Assembly (NCBI RefSeq): GCF_037325665.1
Contig: NW_027128515.1
Location: 42,501-106,500 of the forward strand
DNA length: 64,000 nucleotides
Direction of reading: 5' to 3'
From: Littorina saxatilis
Taxonomy: Eukaryota > Mollusca > Gastropoda > Littorinimorpha > Littorinidae
The translations under genes were made by a program, and so were the position numbers. Below are positions 58,733-64,000 of this stretch, one piece after another. The notes below the pieces were generated by a model. It made no database searches. It was not told where the DNA came from and saw nothing but the letters and a program-made list of their open reading frames with translations. The first letter of the stretch is position 1; the number at the start of each line of letters is the position of its first letter.

Positions 58733-59925
58733 TATTCAGACTTGGTCGTGTGACAGACGATTTCTTCCACACGAGATTACTCCCGCAGTGGGGCACTGCG
58801 GTTATGAAATTAAAGGCCCCTCCTGTTTTTGGAACCGCAGGAGCTTTCTAGTTTGCTGTTAGGTAGATTTTTGGTTCCTCTTTCCTGTCATGCTCTCTTT
58901 TTCTTCATGAATTCTTTTCTTTTTTCTGCCTTCTTGCTCATTCACCTGTATTTTTTCCAAAAATCTCTTCTCTTGCCGCTTGTCTCGCGATTCATGTATA
59001 GTTTAATCTGTTAGTGTTCTGATGTAAGTCCAGCAGTAGATAGGTTAAGCCTATTTTAACATTCTGGAAACTGGTAATCTTCCAGTAGGTATTAATTTAG
59101 TTTTACTAAAGCCTGCTGGGACACAAGTAATGGGTTAGTGCATTTGTAAACAGGAATCGCTTGACAAGTGGCCCCCTTCATCCCCCCCTTCCTCGTCCTG
59201 ATATGGCTCTGCGTAGTCGGCTGGACGTTAAGCAACAAATAAACAAACAAACAAACACGAGATTACGTTGATTGTCTAACGAAGCCGTCAGGCATCAGCT
59301 AATCGAGTGTGGAAGAAATCTCTGTCACACGACCAAGTCTGAATAGCATTTATGTCTCACAGCTTCAACAGAGGAGAGAACAAACACGTTTTGCGTACTC
59401 ACGCCTTGACAAATCTGAACACAGCCATTATTGAGAGATCTACATTTAGACGGAAGTGACCGAAAAACTATGAATGACGTCTCGGTATGTGTGAATGACG
59501 TCAGAGTCATCGTCACAGTCTGTATCTTTTGAAGCATAGCATTCTTCATGACGTCTTTCTGTGTCTGCATGCGCGAAATGTTTGTTCTTTTCGGGATCTT
59601 TGTCATCTATGTTCACAACTCTGTCCTTCTAGATTCAGACTTACATGCCTCGTGATCGAGCCACTTTCCAAGGGCAGCTAAATTCGCGCATGGAAACAGT
59701 ACTGTCGTCTCGGATGCCGTTTTCAGTATTCTCAGCGTTGAAGAATGTGTAAAGAGAAGAAACGATAAACAGCAGGAGAAATGAAAGTCGTGTGTGAATT
59801 TTGGGGCTTTTCGGATGGACGATTTCGAGTTTGAATTTGTTCTTGCCATGCTCTAAAGCGTGTAACATACAATCTTGCACACGTTTGCTTTAGTAGTGAC
59901 ACAGAAGGAAAGCGTGTGACATTAT
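58733..59925 (-). repeat. F-family element, copy 2 (inverted), with an insertion
   Basis: The end hairpin has arms tattcagacttggtcgtgtg (58733) and cacacgaccaagtctgaata (59326-59345). Sequence to 59925 includes the inverted counterpart of 4801-4873 (gcacacgtttgctttagtag). An insertion (58781-59254) lies in the hairpin. Confidence 0.7.
58781..59254 (+). mobile_element. SINE-like insertion with 12-bp target duplication
   Basis: It is flanked by acacgagattac at 58769-58780 and 59255-59266. It starts 'tcccgcagtggggcactgcg' and ends 'gacgttaagcaacaaataaa' plus (CAAA)n, the same tail type as 15315-15384. No tRNA boxes are obvious. Confidence 0.85.
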
Positions 59926-60376
59926 TTATTATCATTCAAAGTGAACAAGCAACAAGCAAACAAGTCTATGTGTTCGGCACCTTTTTTTGACTGTCACGTT
60001 TTGATTTGGTACAGCGACGGAGAAAACGCGTAATATATGTGCCTGCGAGTCTGCCAGCCTTATGTGAATGCTCTGATTGAAAAACTAACAGCAACTTGAG
60101 TCGCGCTAAAATGTCTATAACACGTGCTTGTATTGCTACCCCTGCCTTTTTCTGCGTCCGCAATTGTGATCCTGTCGCAACACTGTTGTTAAGAAAAAGA
60201 CTGACGTTGTCTTTCCAGTACCGCCCATACATTACTTTTGGTTTTTAGAGCAAAGGTCGCGACCCGGCCTCAACCTTGAAAGACACAGAAACAGTGGAAA
60301 TCCCAAAGGGGGTAGGTCTAGGGACGAATATACCTGCAAATCACATCCGTTTATCTAAGTTTACAGCTGAGTGTGT
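59926..60376. other. Intron, no recognised feature
   Basis: Nothing is recognised. Confidence 0.4.
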
Positions 60377-60423
60377 AAGTGTGTGTGTGTGTGTGTGTGT
60401 GTGTCTATGTCTGTGTGTGTGTG

Positions 60424-60467
<44 letters not shown>

Positions 60468-60505
60468 TGTGTGTGTGTATGTGTGTGTGCGTGTGTGTGT
60501 GTGTT
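60377..60505. repeat. (TG)n microsatellite
   Basis: An interrupted TG array ending 80 bases upstream of the last channel exon. Confidence 0.95.
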
Positions 60506-60585
60506 GCTTGTTTGCTTGTGCTGAAGATTGGATTTGGTACGTTGAGCGTTTAAATATTCATGCACTCGTTTTCCTATTTCAACAG

Positions 60586-60755
60586 AACCCCAGGTTATGA
60601 TATCAGAAACCGAGCATGCGAAATCCGAGAACGAGGATGCGAAATCCGAGAACGAGGATGCGAAATCCGAGAACGAGGATGCGAAATCCGAGAACGAGGA
60701 TGCGAAATCAGAGAACGAGGACCAAAGTGCACAGCAAAATGAGTCCTCCGTTTGA
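60586..60755 (+). CDS. TRPM-like channel, last exon with a 7-residue repeat
   Basis: This is the terminal exon, entered in phase 1 after tttcaacag (60585). The split codon with the previous exon gives Glu, then [10 protein letters not shown], five tandem copies of AKSENED (60618-60722, 21 bp each, the last slightly changed), [10 protein letters not shown] and TGA at 60753. The tail is strongly acidic, hydrophilic and probably disordered. Typical TRPM C-termini carry a coiled coil for tetramer assembly and in some cases enzyme domains; none is seen. The call rests on a good acceptor, exact phase agreement and position. An unseen exon between 50.8 and 60.6 kb is possible. Confidence 0.6.
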
Positions 60756-62378
60756 ATCAGATGGCACAGCAGAAAACAAAACTGAAAATAACTGATGAGC
60801 GCGAGGACGTTACTATTAGTGAACAAAAAGTGGCCTGCCAGGGCTTCCTGGAACTGGGAATGCAAAGGCTGTTTGATCAACTGGTGATGATAATCATGCC
60901 AGTAGCTGGAGCTTCATTTTAAGATTTTTTTAAAAGTTGTATGTTTTGTGTGTGTGTTTCTCAGCTCAATGGTAACGTACATGTTGTCAGATCCAAATAT
61001 GATGTATATTTGTAGATCTCGTATTTGTATTTTCTTTTAATTTTCGTTCGTTCATTTAGTTTTAAATCGCTCATGAATTGATATGTTTTTTGTTTTATTA
61101 TGTTTTTGGGTGGTTCACTAATGTTTTAGTTTAGTTTACCTCCCACTCCTCATCCCGAGGAGACGTCATGACGTTTGTTTCCGTTGCATGAACACTTTTG
61201 ATCTTGTAAAGATGTATGTTGCATGTGACTTTGCAATGTCATTGAGTTGTTATTTTTCAAAATTAGCAATTTCAACCGCAAATCTTTAATTATGTTTAAA
61301 TTGTAAAGATGTCATACCTAGATGAGCGTGTCAATACATACAGTCGAACCCACTAATAAGAAACTCGCATGAAAGAAATATCACTCACATGACATAACAG
61401 TGCTAAATAATGTCTATTTTTTTTATTCTGAATCTTTGCGGGGATGCACGAAATCTGGGACCAACGGATTCAAATGAAATGTACAGCTGATCAATTTTAG
61501 GGCCCGACATCACCAAAACAGACCAAAAGGCCTGACAGGCGCGTGACTAACACATTGGCAGGTTCGAATGATTCCTCAGTACAGTGAGTTTGCAGATTTT
61601 AGCAATCGATCTTATAATGTGTTTGTTTCAAGAAACTGACAAGGTACCTGATCTTGATTTGAATATTGACTACTTGTATCGTAATTCTTCGCGGCAGTTC
61701 TCTGACAGAAACCACAAAGTACAGGTCTGTCTCTCTAGAAAAACCAATCTATGTTAGACCCAGCTGAGTTGCTACTGCTGTGCAGCACAGGCAAAATCCT
61801 CCCCTTTAGCTGCTCGCCAGCTGCTACCAGATACCCCCTGCTGCCAGACATTCCACTCCCACAGGGAAGGCGTCAGTCAGTGGCAGCTGTTGGCACCAGC
61901 AGGCTGGCCCTTCTTTGGCCCCTATTAAAAACCCTGGATGTTTACAATTTTCAGTGATCTATTGCAAGTGCTTGGACCTTTTTGGTTTCCCAGGATTAAC
62001 TGTGTTAGTGAATTGAAACTTTAGAGTATGCACCAGAGCAAAAATGTTTTTAGTTACCAGTATTCTAAATGGAGTTTTTATTGTTGAAAGAGAGCAGGGT
62101 TCTGAGTTTTATTCACAGTGGTAGATGTGTTGTTGACAGTTTTGATGCTGTTACATGGGTTCTAACATACTATTCCTACTGTGTTTTGTGGTACCTGATT
62201 GTAGGTCTGTATTTTGAACTGTCATGAGCAGTGATGTGTAGGACTTAACTTTGGAAAAAAATAGTTTCTTTAAGGACAAACTGTGATTTGTGCATGTGTG
62301 TGTTCATTTTCTGACTGGCAAAGGGACTTGAAAAATGGGTGTGGATTTTTTAGTTGTTTAAGTTCAGCACACTTCGTG
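60756..62378. other. 3' UTR and intergenic sequence
   Basis: The presumed 3' UTR of the channel starts here; no clear AATAAA was identified. A 54-codon frame at 60761-60925 (MAQQKTKLKITDERED...) overlaps it, without recognised family. A pyrimidine-rich segment at 61750-61930 is probably the edge of an element associated with the next frame. Confidence 0.4.
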
Positions 62379-63131
62379 ATGGAAACTCTTCATACAAAAG
62401 AAGCACACTTGGAGAGACTACATTCTCTTTGTCGTGTATGTGGAGAAAGATCAAAAAAGAAATATGACACTCTAGTGAAATTGTGTAGGTATGCCACCGT
62501 AGAACTTGACAGCTATCATGGAATAAACATCATGCTTGACAACAGTGACATTCATTCTCAAACATTGTGCAACAAATGTTTTTGCAGGGTGATGAAATTA
62601 AAAGGTTCACATGTTCCCTCGAAAATTTCGCTTGATAATGCCTATCAGGACATTCAAAACGCAGCTTTTCTATGGCAAGAGTTTGATGCTTCTTTACTTG
62701 CCAGCGACTGTCCTGTGTGTTCCAAATTTTTCAGTCAGACAAAAGGTGGAAGACCAGCAAAGAAAAAAAGATGCCAAGCAAGAAAGACAGATAGCTCTGG
62801 CGACTGTGTGACACATGTGTTTAGCGATGCTTCAACTTTTTTGCCACCACTGGCATCAACGCCTTCCAAAGCACCAAATACAGTTAGTGTGCAAACGTCT
62901 CCACTACAATCTAAACAGTGCACACCACAAAAAGAAAGCAGTTTTGTGCAAACCGCTACTCCAGAACGAGTATGCGAGAACCAGAGTTCTTTTGACACAA
63001 ACAGTGAATGTGAGAACCCTCTCTCTCTAAGTGTTTACACAAGCAACAGGAGTACCGTTAGCTGCTATCTTGCCTGGTGCGTTAGCTGCTATCTTGCCTG
63101 GCGCGCGGCCCCCCCACAGTGGAGTAATTAA
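62379..63131 (+). CDS. RAG1 N-terminal-domain-like zinc protein (N-RAG-TP-like)
   Basis: This is a 250-residue frame from the ATG at 62379; an in-frame ATG at 62283 is possible, but the sequence before 62379 has no family resemblance. Residues about 14-22 (HSLCRVCGE) match the start of the RAG1 N-terminal zinc region (H-x-C-R-I-C-G). About 45 residues later INIMLDNSDIHSQTLCNKC and FCRVM match the I-D-V ... D-x-I-H-P-x-x-F-C-x-x-C-x-x-x-M segment. DCPVCSKFFSQTKGGRPAKK matches the following C-x-x-C with a basic run. A Ser/Thr/Pro-rich region with VQTSPLQSKQ follows. RAG1-like N-terminal domains are known in molluscan N-RAG-TP elements and in RAG-like transposons. No transposase core is in the frame; a 24-bp tandem duplication precedes the stop, so the true end may lie in another exon. 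Confidence 0.72.
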   Translation: METLHTKEAHLERLHSLCRVCGERSKKKYDTLVKLCRYATVELDSYHGINIMLDNSDIHSQTLCNKCFCRVMKLKGSHVPSKISLDNAYQDIQNAAFLWQEFDASLLASDCPVCSKFFSQTKGGRPAKKKRCQARKTDSSGDCVTHVFSDASTFLPPLASTPSKAPNTVSVQTSPLQSKQCTPQKESSFVQTATPERVCENQSSFDTNSECENPLSLSVYTSNRSTVSCYLAWCVSCYLAWRAAPPQWSN

Positions 63132-63608
63132 CCCCTTCCTGCCGGCGAATAGGACCTGGTAACAAGACTGGTGGTGAGTGATTCTGCATGCTGGCATGCT
63201 GTACTTCACACTGCATTACTAACATTGCTTGTGGGAAATGGACAGCTTGAGTAATTGGGGTGTGAATGGAGTGGAGATTGGAAGAGATTGTGCTGGGACA
63301 GGAATGTGTCTGTTTGTATTCTGTCTCTTTGATACACCACACACTCTTTGCATGTACTCTCGACCTTGTCATGCTTGGTATCATTTTAAAGCTGAATGTA
63401 TCCCCTATTATGCCATGGGTTGCCCGAGTCTATTTGATCGTGTCAGTTGTGTGTGCTTAGTCAAAATACACACTACCCTACTTTCTGGCTGTAGCAGCCA
63501 GCACTAGCAGACAGCAGTGGAGCAAGTGTTTTATTTATAGCGGGCCTACTGCCAGGCAATCTCACGCTGCCAGGCCAGCCCAGCTAAAGAGTGAGCTCTG
63601 CACAGCAA
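63132..63608. other. Downstream of the RAG1-like frame
   Basis: No recognised gene. A GC-rich 'cagcagccagcactagcaga'-type stretch (63490-63600) resembles the one at 61750-61930 in composition and may be the other edge of an element. Confidence 0.35.
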
Positions 63609-64000
63609 TAACAAGTCGCGTGAAGCGATATAAAAACATTTTTCAAGATCAACATCACAAACAAATCATCGCCGAGACTACGTTCAGATAGTCTCGACTA
63701 ACCATACCGAAGACCCAGATGGTTCACGCTCGCCGCTGTGAAGTACGCGTCCGTAGTACTTACTGAACCTACTTTCTTTCATTCTGAGCGCATTTTTAGA
63801 ATAAACATCACATATGTTTATATATTTGAATTTAGGAGAAGATGAGAAATTCAATGCAATCAATTTTAAATCTGTTTGCGAAAAATCGATGTTAATGACA
63901 ACTTTAATGAGCAAACTAATCATTTAATTTTTAAGCATCCAAGCTGAAATGCAATACTAAAGTCCCGGCTTTGTCGAAGATTACTTGACCAAAATGTCAA
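63609..64000 (+). mobile_element. R-family dispersed repeat, copy R5 (cut by the window end)
   Basis: It starts aacaagtcgcgtgaagcgat, then shows R landmarks 'ttaatttttaagcatccaag', 'ctgaaatgcaatactaaagt' and 'ccggctttgtcgaagattac'. The remaining half lies beyond the window. Confidence 0.85.

Noticed and set aside
60560-60742. Frame with repeated CEIRERG
   Set aside because: It is an alternative phase of the 21-bp repeat. The AKSENED phase agrees with the splice phase of the preceding channel exon and has a matching acceptor.

Overview
The window looks like nuclear DNA of a marine gastropod mollusc, possibly a periwinkle-type caenogastropod. The grounds are an animal TRPM-type channel gene with long introns, molluscan-type SINE and LINE tails, abundant (CT)n, (TG)n and (AAT)n arrays, and a RAG1-N-terminal-like reading frame of a kind reported from Aplysia. 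The species assignment is an inference.

Host gene. One plus-strand gene runs through most of the window. Eight exons can be read: 573-780, 14250-14378, 17368-17640, 31225-31405, 31676-31723, 33990-34110, 50616-50812 and 60586-60755. They encode the end of the TRPM cytosolic homology region, S1-S2, S3-S4, S5 plus pore helix, a tiny pore-loop exon, S6, the TRP helix and a short acidic tail made of a 7-residue repeat. The intron phases agree across every junction. The N-terminus lies upstream of the window, and the pre-S1 linker exon(s) were not found.

Introns. Nearly everything else up to 60.6 kb is intronic repeat. 0.8-10.3 kb holds CR1/jockey-type LINE pieces embedded in (CT)n, inverted copies of a 0.5 kb repeat, a foldback-ended element and the first copy of a dispersed 0.9 kb repeat (R family). 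10.8-14.2 kb is a minus-strand L1/Tx1-like LINE carrying an R copy and a Tc1 element with an uninterrupted DD34E transposase. 15.2-17.1 kb is a long-arm inverted-repeat element plus a LINE tail. 17.7-23.3 kb holds two copies of a long repeat that differ by a SINE and by a block with nuclear-receptor-like sites. About 23.7-30.3 kb is a DIRS-type fossil interrupted by two L2-type LINEs, with a 5S rRNA-derived piece. 32-50 kb holds further SINEs, R copies, MITEs, a Crypton-like recombinase relic and two fragments of an uncharacterised minus-strand protein family. 53.3-56.8 kb is an almost complete LINE with one frameshift. 57-60 kb holds a 16-bp minisatellite, an L2 fragment and foldback elements.

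Downstream of the channel stop codon, 62379-63131 encodes a protein whose zinc-binding residues match the RAG1 N-terminal domain, as in the molluscan N-RAG-TP element. The window ends inside another R copy.
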